Source of the DNA: Vigna angularis
Lineage: Eukaryota > Streptophyta > Magnoliopsida > Fabales > Fabaceae
Length of the DNA: 64,000 nucleotides
NCBI RefSeq assembly: GCF_016808095.1
Contig: NC_068974.1
Span: 31,170,825-31,234,824, forward strand
Direction: 5' to 3'
Part shown: in pieces, positions 1-13,560 of the stretch
Layout of the letters: every line of letters begins with the position of its first letter
Position numbering within the stretch: position 1 is the first letter of the stretch
The notes under the pieces: generated by a model
Database searches by the model: none
Told to the model about the DNA's origin: nothing
What the model saw: only the letters and a program-made list of their open reading frames with translations
Made by a program: the position numbers and the translations under genes

Positions 1-177
1 TAAATTTTTTAGTTGAAAAAAGTTCCTTTTCATAAAAAAGATATACTTTAAACTTGGGAATATTTTAATAATTTTTTTTTAATTTAAAATATAAAAAAAT
101 AAAAATTATTCAAATACTTTTAATCTTAAAATTTAAAATCCTCCTTTATTAACTAAAATTTGATATAACTTAACAAA

Positions 178-240
<63 letters not shown>

Positions 241-1359
241 ATAAAATACAAATGAGATGTAATCCACAAATTTAGAGCAATATGAATTTAAGGTTAAAAT
301 TTTTAAACAAAAATAAATGCAAATGTTGTTATCAAAGTAGACATTGACACTGTGATAACTAATTATTACTGCATATCTACGATTTTTTTTTGTTTGAAAC
401 AATGCATTGGAGTATGTTTTTTTTTATTAAATTATAAAACTGGTATAACAATTTATTATTTAGGTGTAGTAAAACAATATTATTATATGGCGAAAATTTA
501 TAATTAAACTTTTGAGTTGAGTCATCAACATTACTTATAAAGATTGTAGTTATCAAAAGAATTAATGTTTAAATTGGTCACTAATATATTAATCAATAAC
601 CTATTTATGTTATTATTAATAAAAATATCAGTATAAGAAATCATTAAATAACAACCAGTTTTAAAAATTAAAAATAATTATTTAATATGTAATTAATTTA
701 GATATCAAACAATAAAGTATTGATATCTAACATAGTTTGGATTATAAATGAAAGTTATAATATCTTTTTTGGAACATCATTGATTCAGGTCTCATCTGGA
801 GCAGGAATATATATAATACATAAATATGCAAATTGCTTCCACTTTGTTGGGAGATTTAAGAGAAAGTGTTGTTGTTTATAAAGAGGAATACTTACCACAT
901 TATTAAGCTTGAAAGTGCCAAATTCACTTGTCTTGTCATACCACATACTGCATTATTTCTACTATTAACATCTGCTCTCTCCCTTATCCACTTCATTCCC
1001 ATAATCACACACATGTCTAATTCTTCTTTCATGCTTATCACCATTCTCACTTTTATTCCCCATCTCAAATATCCTTTCAAACTTTCTCTTATCTTCCATC
1101 TTTATTATTACTACAAAAAACTCTTTTTATATATATCAGTAAATGCCTCCAAATTTTTTAAAGAGATCACTGGAAAGCTATTTTTTTTCACTCAAGGTAT
1201 GTTTAGCTATAAATTATGAGAATTTACTGTCTCCATTGTTTATGCCTGCTGCAAAATTATTTTTCAACAAAAATTGAGAACGAAAAAATCTATCGAAATT
1301 AGTTAGGTAAAAAAAAGTACAGTTAAAAAAAGTAATATAATTATTTATTACACTAAATG
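1..1359. other. AT-rich intergenic DNA, no gene seen
   Basis: No supported gene lies here. The stretch is strongly AT-rich and contains a (TA)n microsatellite near 181-238. A 117-codon open frame at 866-1219 has low-complexity hydrophobic composition, no recognisable domain and no gene-like context, so it is not called. Confidence 0.6.
181..238. repeat. (TA)n microsatellite
   Basis: Uninterrupted TA dinucleotide run of about 58 bp, seen directly. Confidence 0.97.
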
Positions 1360-1364
1360 ACAAT
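1360..1364. repeat. Target-site duplication ACAAT (left)
   Basis: Matches 3839-3843 exactly on the other side of the solo LTR. Confidence 0.85.
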
Positions 1365-3838
1365 TGTCAGACTTCGGAAAAACGCACTCAAATCCCTCCT
1401 GTCAGAATCATTAAAAACGCATCTAAAACCTCTCTGAACGGGCGCTAGGTGTCAGGAATCTAGGATTCGAAAATCAGATAGTGGAAGACAGGTGTCAGCG
1501 AGTGAGCGGACGTTCGTTTTAACGAGAGAAGCAAAATCTGATTTTTTCTGAAATTCCCGTTTCACTCACTCTGCATGCACCCTTCTTCACCAAAACTCTG
1601 AACCTTTCATCTTCTCCTACTTCTCTCTAAAAACTTCCCCTTCTCTCTACCAAAACTCACCTTTTTACTCCTCCGATCATCTTTCAGAGACCGTAGAAGC
1701 GTTCCCGGCGTCATCAGCTTCATTCTGAACCGAACATTTCTGAGTTCTGAACCTGGTAAGTCTTTTGTCCTTAGTCGTTCGTTCTATAGTACATGCAAAC
1801 CAAGCCTCGGTTGCATGCTGATATCTTGTCTGATCCACTTTTGGTTGTTTTGCTGTTAATTAGTTTAAGGGTTGTGGAACGTAAGGGTAGGAGAGATTTT
1901 TAGTCAGACCAACCATACTTCTGCCTCTAGGACGTTCGTTCACAGTAGAGGTAAGGGAAGCTTATTCAATTTAATTCTTATGTTTTTACTGTGCTGCATG
2001 GACGTGCTGTGAGTTGTATGAAGCATGACTTTGTGATGTTTGACTATTTGTTATATGATGATGATTTTGAGCTGATGTATGAGTAATATGAAATGTACTA
2101 TGATATGAATGTATAAAATTAAGAGGTTATATGCTGCGAAATGAATTTGAATGTAAATGAATTCTGAATATGAAATTCCCCTATGATATTGAACGTTCGG
2201 CATTGAACGATCCTTGACCGTTCGGTGTTTCTAGTAAACTCCTTTGAAATTAAATTCTTTCATTTGGGAAGAATTCTAGTTGAGGACGAGCGCCTTCTTG
2301 TAACAGTGCTATGTTTGAGCGTTCGGCCAAACGTAGATGTACCTGAGTGTTACGTGAGGAACTGAAAATCTTGTAAACATGTATTTGTATATTTAGTTAT
2401 TCTTCAACACTGTCTCCAACGTGTCTTATCATAATTATTATTATTAATGTTTCTATTATAAGTTTAAATTAGTGATAGGTCTCAACCCAAGCTCTCGTAA
2501 TGAGTGGCGCTCGGTCTTATACCGAACGTTCGTACTCGTTTTAATTTTTCAATCTTAATGAAACAACGTTCGTCCAAATTCAGTAGAATATCCTTTACCG
2601 TGCTCAGTCATTGACCGGCACTCGGTCTCTATATAAATATATATGAATTATTCTATGTATGGTTCTTTAAAAGTCTTGGCACGCCTACCTTCATTGTCTC
2701 CGACCTAGAGTCCCCGTACCTGATGTATTCTTTGAGTGTTGGTTTTAGTTCACGAGAGTCAGTTCATTTAACTGATTCATGTTGTAAGTAACGTTCGTCA
2801 TATATTGTATAATTGTTCTTGATTTATTTTTAAATCTAGAAGTAACCCTTTCGGTCTTATTCTATTATGGAATGAGAGATTTCTCGGTCTCGTTCCTATC
2901 GTTCGTCCTCGTTCAGAAGAGGGCTGAACGTTCGGTATTTGATGTCCTTAGAAATTGTGATAAAGATGACACTAAAGTGAAGAATTATAAAAGATGAAGA
3001 GTATATGAGATGAATGAAAGGTTGTGGATTTTGAACGAGCGTTTCGGGGAGGAACGACTCATGAGTGAATATTGAAAGTTGTAAAGTATGACTGTGGTAA
3101 TGCTAAGCTGTCGATTCATCCTGATGTTCCGTGAGTACTCGTCCTCACGTAGAGGAGAGTAGGTCATGCGTGGGAACGGCAGGAGGTCCTAGTCCTTAGG
3201 GGTACTTTGGACAGATAGGACTAACCTCGGGTGGCAGCTGATGAGAGTATTCCAGTTACTACATCACCCGGGTGCACGAACGTCGTAGCTACACAGATTT
3301 CATACAGTCCGGACGGTCGGTCTAGTAGTAGGCCTTGCTTGAAACGTATTGTTAACTTTATCTGTGTGTTGATGGTATGATTTGTAACTGAATTAAATTA
3401 CATAAGCTTACCCTGTGTTTTCCTTGTGTTGTCTCGTCTTGTACGTTCGTCTTGTCGTAGCAATGATCATCCGTGTGGATGTGAGCAGAAGGAGACGCGC
3501 TACTGGAAGAGGCGCTGGAAGAAGGAAATTTGGAGGAAGAGAACCTCGTCGACGTTGAAGTTAAGGCCGAACCGTAGTACGTTCGGTTAGTAGTATAGTC
3601 TAGTTAGTGTAAGGTGTCGTTAGATCACCTTTCCTTTTGATAGGAATGACCGTTCGGTAATCTCTTTTGTAAACCGTTCGGTCAGTTTTGTATTGATGTA
3701 TAGTTAAATTTGAACTCTTACTGTTTATGCCGTTCGGTCAGAACCGCACGTTTTCTTTAATGTAAGACTGAACTGATATATTACTAATTGTAATTATTTC
3801 TATTATATAGTTCATTGCTGTATTTTTGGGATGTTACA
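1365..3838. mobile_element. Solo LTR of a CpG-rich retrotransposon (2474 bp)
   Basis: The segment starts TGTCAGACTTCGG and ends GGGATGTTACA, so it has the TG...CA termini of an LTR. It is flanked by a perfect 5-bp direct repeat ACAAT (1360-1364 and 3839-3843), the expected target-site duplication of a retroviral-type integrase. There is no internal domain and no second LTR, so it is a solo LTR left by LTR-LTR recombination. Read from the other strand it begins TGTAACATCCC, a common start for plant Gypsy-type LTRs, but the + strand has a pyrimidine-rich leader-like stretch (about 1560-1755) ending in a splice-donor-like CTGGTAAGTC; orientation is therefore left open. At least 15 copies of CGTTCG occur in it, the motif that also fills the element at 29.65-35.11 kb. 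No coding capacity was recognised. Confidence 0.85.
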
Positions 3839-3843
3839 ACAAT
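3839..3843. repeat. Target-site duplication ACAAT (right)
   Basis: Matches 1360-1364 exactly. Confidence 0.85.
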
Positions 3844-4139
3844 CACCAAAACATATGTGTAAAAAACATTTATAAAAATAATTTACTCTTTCTTGATTAT
3901 TATAATTTCTCTTTTAATTTTTCATTACAATGAGTAGGTTGTTTTAGATATTGAAAACTAAAAAGTTGGTTAGTGAAGGGAATGGTACGAAACAAAAATA
4001 GGCACACATTTTTTTAACGTCTAATATTTAATATCTCAAAACAAAAGGTTAACATAAAAAATAAAACATCGGTGATATTTTTGTAAATAAAATGACTAAT
4101 TAAACATGAAATTTCTCAATGCTTGATGTCATACACCAT

Positions 4140-4622
4140 TTCAATGTCTGTTTAAGGATTTTTCGACGTTATATATGATGCAAGACTCTTCTTGTGGAGC
4201 TTAGCTTGTCAAGCTGCTGAACTTGAGTTGTTATGCTTCCAAACTCAAACTATCAAGTTATGCACAATTAAACCATATAATATAAGATATCCACAAAACT
4301 GATGTCTAAAGTTTTATAGACATTGGTCGGTTCTAGAAATTGATGTCGACTTGTGTTTGAATCATGAAAATTTGAGTCAGAAAGATGTTTCTCTGTACAT
4401 ATTAGACGTTGGATAGTTAGAAGGTCAACATCATACCACTTTATACATCAAATGGTCAACAGGTCAGCTTTTAACTTTGTTTAAGTCATTAAAAAATGCA
4501 ACGTCAAAGTCATTTTTTAGTCAAATTAGACGTCGGACGATTAGGACATCCAACGTCTTTATATATAGATATGATGTTGGTCTCCTAGATAGTTTGACGT
4601 CTAAATCATTAAAAAACTAGTG
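4140..4622. mobile_element. CACTA-type subterminal repeat region (fragment)
   Basis: The stretch carries repeated GACGT/ACGTC motifs (for example near 4163, 4346, 4403, 4501, 4530, 4552 and 4597) in both orientations and ends at 4622 with AAAAAACTAGTG. The reverse complement of that end begins CACTAGTTTTTT, a CACTA-like terminus. The same GACGT-rich composition precedes the CACTA end at 39242. A transposase-associated-domain remnant follows at 5594-5840. The opposite terminus was not located, so the element's full extent and its relation to the downstream remnant are inferred. Confidence 0.5.
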
Positions 4623-5593
4623 CAAGGGGAAATATTTTGCTTCTACTATTTTTGCACTCTTTCTCTTCTTAGAACTTCAAACAATTTCGATGATAAGTGT
4701 AACCACTATCAAATGTTATTTTTGTTTCATTTAACACAAATGCACGTTGATTAGATGTTTTGGGTATGATTTCTTTTATTTTGATCTATTATTTTAGTGC
4801 ATGGTCACTATTTTCAATAACAACAGTGCTCTTTCCCTCAATGGTGATGAATCTTCCACTCGACAACGAAACCACCCTTAAATATATACATTTAGTTTTG
4901 TTTTTGGTTATGAATATACATTGCACTTTGTTTATAAATTGGTTGTTGGATTTCATTTTAGTGTTTTCCTTTGCATAATTTTTGGATAACATGATTTAGT
5001 AAAAAAAAAAATTAGAAGTTTGATTTGTCTTCATTGGTTATATTTTGTCTTCATCATTAGTGTTTTTATGTTAAACAATTTTTTAGTGTTTTGTTTTTGG
5101 TATTTTATTTTGTATTAAATTTTTAAAAAATATTTGTAGTATGAAATGATAGTTAAACATTTAGTGAAACTTAGTTCTCATTTGATATTTAGTATAAATA
5201 TTAAATTTTTAATCATTTATATTAAATCTCAAATTGTTCTATCAAACAATTTGGAATTTATTTTATATAATTTGTTATAATGTGTACATTAAATTTTATG
5301 GACAAATTTGATAAAATTTTGGTTAAGATAATTTTGTGTTGTTCTTCATATGCATACTTGACTGTGGTCATAAGTTTTCACTTTCATTTCATGTATTTCG
5401 GAAATCAATACAAAATGCTACTGAAATTTTACCAAATTTATAATATTAGATTTCTTTGTATACATGTTAGCAAATAATGAAAAATACTTTTTCGAAATGA
5501 GTAGGGTAATGTTGTAAGAGTTAAAAACATTGATATTGATGAAAGTTGTTACGAACATAGTATAGATTGAAGTTGACGTCTCATAAGTGAAAA
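4623..5593. other. AT-rich DNA between CACTA fragments
   Basis: No supported gene. Short overlapping open frames on both strands (for example 4760-4978) have no domain signature. The stretch may be untranslated or intronic sequence of the same CACTA remnant, but nothing in it proves that. Confidence 0.4.
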
Positions 5594-5840
5594 GTATGAA
5601 AAGGGATTTATGGGTTCTTACAATATGTTCAAAAACATTATTAATGGAACATACTTTTATCCTTGTGTTCGTTGTCTTAATCAAATATGTCAAGACTTAG
5701 GCAACACATGTGATCATCTATTGATTTTTTTTTGTATAATAAGGAGTTATACAATTTAAACTTTGTATGAAAAAGTATTATACAAGTCTGTACGTCACGA
5801 GAAATATAATGAGTGATCATTTAAAGGACATGAAATGTGA
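5594..5840 (+). pseudogene. CACTA transposase-associated domain remnant
   Basis: One frame reads through FYPCVRCLNQICQDLGNTCD, then a short interval and IIRSYTI, a stop, and TLYEK. This follows the layout of the transposase-associated domain of plant En/Spm transposases: a CPCxxCLN-like Cys motif, then a conserved His/Asp stretch, then an IxSYTxWxxHGE-like end. The expected Trp of the YTxW motif is replaced by a stop codon, and further stops follow. It is a decayed piece of the N-terminal part of a CACTA transposase gene. No downstream catalytic (TNP2) region was found. Confidence 0.65.
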
Positions 5841-7680
5841 CGTTAGTGAAGAAAATTTTAGAATGGAATGTTTGTAAAGAAAATTTTGCAAGTTATATAA
5901 TTATCTTAAGTTCATATTATTAGTTGTTATTATATTAATATTAAATATTTTATTGCTACATTTTATAAATTCTAAAAACATAAGTTAATAATTTTAATAG
6001 TTATTATTTAAATTATAAAATAATTAAATAACAAATTATAAACCATAAATTTAACACAAAATATAATACAATTTTCAACATTATCTAACATTTTATATTT
6101 AAGTATTTAATTTTAAGTTATCTCAATTTGTTATAACATGGGGCGAATGAGTCAAGTTATGTTAGTGAGACTCAAATTGCTATACTATTAAAAAAAGTTA
6201 CATTTTATTACTAATTATAGATTTTGACCTAATTATATATATTTGATTTAACATTAGTATATATAATATATTTAAATCAAATGTGTAAAATGTTGTATAA
6301 CAAATCATTCAACTGATAAAAATAAAAAGAATATTGAACTTAAAATTAAAATTTTAAATTTGCCTCTTCTAGACCTGAACTCTGATAATGATCAAGTTTA
6401 TCACTTGTGATTTAGGTATAATATTCAAGCTCAACTATTGAATACGTTTACCATTAAACACATCTCAAGTGCATTAATTAGTTATAATTAATTTAAAGTT
6501 CAGCTAAAATTATTTGAAAAATGGTATTTAAATTGGTATTTATGTTTATTTATTTCCATAAGAATCTTAAGTTTTCCTAAGAATACATAGGTATAGGTAG
6601 AGGTTTCTTTTTTCGAATACATGCATTGACCTTTCTCAAAGAGTGTTTCTTGTTTGATATAGTTACGAGTACTAACAAAATCATTTCAACTAAAGTCTTT
6701 TTGAGTATTCTATATCATTGAGAGGGAAAAAAACTTTACATTTTTCAATATAGCAACCTTGCAATTGGTTATGTTCTTAACTTTCTTTAATCTAATACGA
6801 GCAAAATTTGAAGAGTATATAAATATGGTGAGAGAAACTTATGTGCAAATGTTTACATGTCATAACGAAACAGCCATTTGGAACATTGAAAGGTAAAGAA
6901 CAAGAAACTAAAATCATGTCATACACGTAAAAATGTTTTTTTGTTGGAATATATAAATTATTGAAGAAAGGCTATTAACATAGGCACTAAAATCACATAA
7001 GCCAAATCACATGTAACTTCAAGCTTAAAAGTGAAAACTGTCTTTTAAATGATGGGTTGGGTTAGACAGGAGGCAAAGAGAGATAATAATAATAATCATA
7101 ATACTATTCTATTCTTAATCACACTATCTAAGGTCCTCCTCAAAAATCATATCCAATGTCACCAACTCATAATATCTTTGCTAACGGTATTATCTCTGCA
7201 ATTATTGTCTCCATATTATTTTTGGACTATATAAAATTCCACAATTTCTTTCTTTTCTTTCTATTTCTTGACTTTCCTTGCAAAAGGGGATTTTCTTTAC
7301 TCTATAACAATGCTCATAATCAACTTTCCTTTTTCTCTTCCTTTTAATTTTCTCTTTTTACACTATGATGTTGTTGGTAGTTGAATGTAATAGGTGAAAA
7401 CCCAATCATGGTACTATACATGTTTATGTTTGGGACATTGTGATGAATGTCGATAAAAGCTATAAATTTGTCTCTTGATTTTAATTAATTAATAAAAATA
7501 GGAAAATTAAGTGAGGGAAGAATTGAGATGTATGTATAAGATGTATTGGAAGGGTATTTTTTGCTAAAAGAAAAGGGCTTAGAAGGAAATTTCGTTGGCA
7601 TAAGGGCATAGTCAAGATTCTCATGCTTATTTGTGACAATTTGTAGTTTATCCCTTTCCATGGAATCATGATTCTCACTA
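5841..7680. other. AT-rich intergenic DNA
   Basis: No gene, RNA or clear transposon end was recognised. Open frames are short and of low complexity. Confidence 0.5.
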
Positions 7681-8260
7681 AAATGATTTGAGAGGGCTTT
7701 TGTGAGTTTGTATGGTGGAGTGGATCACACAAAGCCACCCACAATAAAAAGGCTCTTCCTTATCCTCCATTTTCCACACCCTTGTGGGAATAATAATCCT
7801 TGCCAAATCCTACCCAAAGATCTTTTTCTCTCTTTTTGTCTTTCTTTACCCTTTCCCTTCCTTCTCAATGGACACACAAATGGAAGAAATTTTGACTTAT
7901 GGATACCCTCCCAAGGACACTGCCCCATTTCCTTTCCCTTCTACCTTTTCTAGGCCCCCTTCACCCATTATCTTCCATTCTTCATCATTTTGTACTGCAT
8001 ACACAATCATATCCAGGTTCCTATGACTTTTTCAAACAAAATCAATTTCAGTATATGTATGCTATGTGTAGTTTTTTCAGACAAATTATACCACCATCTT
8101 CACTTACATCGAATAAACTATGCATCCAAACAAGAAAGAGAAAATGGCATTTGTTGAATGTAGCTTTGCCTGAAATACGGAGAAAGGGTATGTGCTATCC
8201 CTTTCTACTTTACAAGAAAATGACCATACGGATTAACCTTTTAGATTAATGCATATAATA
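7681..8260 (+). other. Unassigned gene-like stretch with TATA-like and pyrimidine-rich leader
   Basis: The base composition is richer in GC than its surroundings. A TATA-like AATAAAAAGG near 7743 is followed by a C/T-rich leader and an ATG at 7868 opening a frame of about 52 codons (MDTQMEEILTYGYPPKDTAP...), which stops at 8026. Another frame from 7899 runs to 8249. A GT occurs at the end of a plausible exon near 8016 (TCCAGGTTCC), but no acceptor could be tied to it. No known protein family is recognised. It could be a small-peptide gene, the first exon of a poorly visible gene, or a non-coding transcript. Confidence 0.2.
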
Positions 8261-11200
8261 CTCGCATGTGGTTTCCAAAGGGTGCTAATCTGTCACTAAT
8301 TAACTAGGATATGTGCCCTTATCACAACCCTAAAGGGCAATGTTTTTGACATAACAGTGATGATAGTTTGAAGCGGCAAAACAAGTCAAAAGCCTCTCTT
8401 CGTTGGGTATTGCTAATTGATTGCTACATGTGTGCTGATTCAAAACCAAAACTATGACCAAAATCTGCATTCCCACCTTTTCATGGAATGGGTACACACT
8501 ACCTTTGGCAAAACCTACTGTGCTACAATCTCATAGGGTTGCTTGTCCCCTGATTCCTTAATGCCCTACATTAATTAAGCGTTATGTCATTAAGTGAGAT
8601 TAAGAACCATCTAACTAATCTAACTCATCACCTTTTTCTTTTCCTAGGTTTCTCATCAGATAATACATCACCATAGTAAGGCCAAATAGCTTTCTTTTTT
8701 TCACTTTTTCTAACATCTTGGACCAGATATTTTTCTCCCTCGTAATAATACCTTAATAAACAAAAAATATATTACCAGTAAGTAAACCAATATTACACTA
8801 TATATACTTCAACCATAAATAATTATGACCAACAAGTTTATTAAGTTTTATGATAATTATGTGTATATTGTTACTCGATAATGCATGACTATTAAACTTT
8901 TTCAAAATTTATTTTTATAGTTTGCTTTATACTATATCATATTACATTATATACGAATTTAATTTTAATTAAAAATCGATGACATTTGCTATATATAATA
9001 TCATGATTTCCTGTGGTAAACTACATAAAGATATGGACAAAGTCGCATCGTCCCGTCCAATGTTTTGGTAAGGATAAAACTTTAGGAAAGTCACCTCCCA
9101 CTTTTTACGTTTGTTTCTTTTTCTTTTCTCCATTGCATGTTTCATATTTGTTTTCTACTTCATTAAAATATAAAAACTTTAATTAAAAAAGGATATAAAC
9201 AGCGTAAAATTGTCCTTGCATAGATTCTCATACGAAACTATTACTAACTTTTACAGTGGTTGTTGTTTTATTACAATTTACATCCGAAGCAAATTTTTTA
9301 ATTTATTAATAATTATACTTTTTAAGTTTTCACGTTAATGTGAAATACTCAGTAGTTTTTTTAATTTTTATTATTCGCAGACAATTTTGACTGATTTTTA
9401 TTTGAAATCTTTCGTCTCTAATTATAAAACTCAAATTCAAGAACGATAAATTTAGTATCTTGGAGCAGTAAAAGAATTTTACACTGATAATATATTATAA
9501 TTAAATTCTTCACTGACATGATTGCTACTTGACATAACACTGTTTTAGTAGGACTAACACGCATTAACTGATAACAAATATGATAAAGAAATGTCCAACA
9601 GGATGCATATATATAAATTCTTGGTTGTAGAAAGAGTTTAATATGTTATAATAATTTGGATGAGATGAAATTATTAGGTTATAGTTGTTTGAGTAAACCT
9701 TACTCCATGAATTATGAAAAGGCATTGGCAGAGAGAGATAGCATGAAAGTGGAAGAACAGTCAACGTTGGAGGAGTGAGAAAAGATTGAATATGATTATC
9801 AAAGTTGCAGAGGACAGACATAAGAATAGGAATCTTTTTACTCGTTTCCCCACAAAAATTACTATACCCTACTGTTAGGTGAAATAATAAAAGTAACACA
9901 ACGCAATCCCAGAAACAAACCACATCAACAAACGCACACTCATGTGTCTTGCTCCTGTCTCCAACTACTGCTCCATTTCATTTTATATACTTTCTTCTTT
10001 CTTCATCTCTCAAACAACACACACCACTCACTCACTGTCGTACCAATCATACTCTCATTCTTTTCCTTCTCAAATTAGATCAACACACTTTTATTCAAAT
10101 AACATATACAATTATTCATTACATGTTTGAAACCCTAAGTCCATACTATATGTTCTACGAAATGGACTGTATGATCACAAATAATGCATTATTATTCGTT
10201 GGATAATTTGAGTAAGATAGAACTAAACGTTTAATAAAATATATTTGTTTTGTCTTTTTTAATTTATTAAGTCGAGATGTGATGTTGTTTGTAGAACTAT
10301 GATTCATCCAACAAGTTTACTAAATTACACAGTGACAAAGATGCATCTTTTCAAAGGTTTCATTTAAATTTTAAATATATTTTTATTTGAAAAATATAGG
10401 GTTAGGACCATATTAGACTGGGAGGCCTAATCATTAGATTCATAATCGTAGGTTACTACTAATTAATTCTAATCTCTATAAACATTGTGATAATAATATA
10501 TAATAACTACATGTAGTATGAGCTTCATAGTTCGTGGTAGCTGTAAATGAATATAGAATGGGAGGAGTAAAACGATGAATACATCACAAGATGCACGATT
10601 TCCAATGAAAGATTATTATTAATTAAACATCTTAATTAAGAAAAGATACTTTACACATTAATTACATTATTATTTTAATAATAAAGCTGGGCAGGTAGGG
10701 ACAGTGACTGGAGTGTCAACCAACCAGAGTGATGCACGAGAATAGAAAAGGAATGGAATGCAGAAGGCAAATTATAGAAAGGAGAAAAATTATGGGGCAT
10801 TTTAGTTTTTTATATTGTTGGATTTGATTAAATAATGTGAGTTTGTTCTGTTCTATAAAGACATAAAAAACCTAGAACAGAAACAAAATTAAGAAAAAGT
10901 AACCACTGAGGCATTAACATGTGCTACTACTATAATAGTTTGAAATTCCAAATGCTACCCTAAGCTATATGAGTGAATATTTATTTCATCAGGATGTTAG
11001 GTTTATAGGTGTATCATGCAAATATACTCACTTCAACCTGATCAATGCACACATGTTTTTATACAAAATATACTACCATTTTGTCCTTTCGAAAAAAGAA
11101 ACTACAACCACCCACTTACAAATATAGATATAAAAAAAGTTCAACTTCTTTTTTCAGTTTTTGAGGTTGTTTTATGTGTTTTTTTGCTATTGTTTTTCTG

Positions 11201-12599
11201 ATATTTTTCAACATATATTAATTTCAATATTGTAATTTTTTTTTAATTTTAATATTGTAATGTTTTGTTATAAACATGAAGAATATTCCCATTTGGTAAG
11301 AGAAGAAAGAAAGCACACTGATGTTGGGTAATTTGATAGACTTGGACTACTTACGTGGAATGATTGTCGATGTGAGTTTAGTGGTGGATTTGAATGGGGG
11401 ACATGAGAATAGGGATGAAAAATGTGGATAAGGGTTTGTTTGTTTATTTAATTAAGGAACAAAATGGAAAAAAGATTGACATTTTTAGAAATAACAAAAT
11501 TCAAGTTAGTGGAAAACTGTTTACTAGTACATAAGTTACCTTGTTGGATTAAGTTCAAAGTACTTAGTGAAATTCCAAAATTCTATTACATTTAAATTAC
11601 TTTATACTTTAATTAAAGAAACTTAATTTTAATATCTAATATTTATTCGAGTCTCACCTTTTCTGATCAAAATGTAAAAAAGAATAAGATAAAACAATGT
11701 AAATTAATGCTTAAAAATATTATGAAAAATAAAAATATTATAATTTTAGAAAAATTATTGAAAGTTAATGAATTTAATTATAATCATAAATAATCAAACT
11801 TGTTAATTTGAAAATTCTTATAATTTTTTTTATATAAAATGGTTACAAATATAATCTATTACAGCGTTGATGGTTGAATTTAGAAATTAAATACAATATA
11901 TTTAATTATTTCATTACTTTATTTATTATTGGTAAAACTTGCATTTATATAACTATTCAGTTTATGATAAGTAAATGATATAAATTAATAGATTAACCGT
12001 GTCACTTGAGTAAACAAAAACAATCGATTGTGATATTCTAAAACATTTTTTAAACCAGTTTTAAAATCTTTTTTAAGATTCTCTCAAAGATAATAAAGAG
12101 AGTAATATCATGCATATAAACTCAGAAGAAGAAAAAAAACACTTACATGACTCACGCACATTCATACATGAAAGCTAAAAGACATACATTTATGTATAAA
12201 AGCAAAAATGTAACGTACTTGGATTATTTATATATTCAATAATACAAACAAGTTAACTTAAATAAATTATACATTATAATACTTATAATAACAATATATA
12301 TATATACACAATCTCATATTATTATGAGATATATTACATTGAATCAAAAGTGTAATAAATATTTAAAAAAATAAATAAAAACGCAACAAAACCTCCTAGT
12401 CTTTGTTTCAGCTTCATCTTTAGCACCTATTCAAAGATATATTCTTTAGCTTACATCATTGAAGTAATTATTATAAAAACAAAAAGCAAACACATACAAA
12501 TAGACAAAAACAAAAGGAACCGATAAAGTATCAAAGAATATTCATACAATTTAAATCATTATTATTTTAATAATTATTCAAATCAAACAATACAAAATA
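8261..12599. other. AT-rich intergenic DNA
   Basis: No supported gene. Open frames at 9564-9923 (minus) and 9942-10206 (plus) lie in biased AT- or CT-rich sequence and show no domain. No transposon termini or tRNA were recognised. Confidence 0.5.
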
Positions 12600-13560
12600 A
12601 ACATATCAACTCTAGACTTCAACCATTGGATACATGTATTGATGTCAGACTCATGAGGATCTGCCCTGTGTGTGGTATAACAACTCACCCACATCAAACT
12701 ACCACTTCATCAAACTACCACACACCAAGGTTAATCCGTCAAATATCTATGATCAATACATGATCATAAGACTAAGGACCTCCTGTTATTCTCCACGACA
12801 TAACCACACATCTCTACTTGGGAGTTATTGAGAATGTGAGAATCATTCCCCAATTTCGGAGTCCCCACTTCAATACATAACACAACATAACAACCATAAG
12901 GATTTTTCCATGGAATCCTTTTCTCATCATACTTAATCCACACTTTCCATTTCATTTAAATATCATCATACATATAACACTTACTAAATTCATACAGATA
13001 TCCATGCTTATCATCCATAAAACATTCATAAATTCTACAAAGTAAGTAATTATTCTATATAAACCAACTTAGCTAAACAAGAAATCAAAAGAAGAGGAAA
13101 TCTAAAGAAGAACTTGAAACAGGCGACTAACGACAAGATATCGGCACCCCGCAAATAAATCTTCTCACCCAACTAGCCAAGCACTCGCCTAGCGAATTAA
13201 AGAGGAAAAAAGAAACCAGACTTGTAGATGAAAGTGGTGCTCAATGCCCAAAAACGTCACTTAACACCCAAAAGCTAGAGGCTCACTACCGTGGACAACA
13301 CTTAGTATCCTAGAATATCGCTCTACACACAAAAACCAGTGGCTCACAAACTTGGGTAGCGCTTAGTGCCCAAAAGCACCGTTGAACACCCAAGAGGCAA
13401 AGGCTCACTGTTTTTCTGGTGCTCAGCCCTATACCAGCACCGCTCAATCCTATACTAGTATCACTCAGCCCTATACCAGTACCATTCAACCTTATAGCAA
13501 AAAATTAACAACTTCATTTGTGTGAATTGAGGAACTAAAGACGATGACCAAATTGGTATT
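12600..13560. mobile_element. Degraded LTR-retrotransposon-like segment
   Basis: The segment is less AT-rich than its surroundings and contains phrases related to those in the retroelement region at 60.8-61.1 kb, such as clustered CTCACC/CATCATTCTC/GTGAGAATCATTCC motifs. It also has degenerate repeats built on AGTGGCTCA/GCTCAGTGCC between about 13225 and 13500. No gag or pol frame is visible and no target duplication was found, so the limits are approximate and assignment as an old LTR piece is inference. Confidence 0.4.
13422..13499 (+). repeat. 21-bp minisatellite, about 3.7 copies
   Basis: Successive units start at 13422, 13443, 13464 and 13485. Each has the form CTCAGCCCTATACCAGTACC plus one base with a few substitutions; the last unit is truncated at 15 bp. 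Confidence 0.85.

Noticed and set aside
181..402. Open frame on the minus strand through the TA microsatellite
   Set aside because: The (TA)n run yields an artificial Tyr-Ile repeat; no gene context.
866..1219. 117-codon open frame resembling a small membrane protein
   Set aside because: Hydrophobic Leu/Ile/Phe-rich composition is expected from CT-rich sequence. It has no domain, promoter or conserved context.
4001..4020. Possible left terminus (CACACATTTTTTTAACGTC) for the CACTA end at 4622
   Set aside because: Similarity to the right end is weak and no matching 3-bp target duplication was found.
8264..8290. Resemblance to miR393 (TCCAAAGGG...)
   Set aside because: Only the first nine bases match, and no hairpin arm complementary to it was found nearby.
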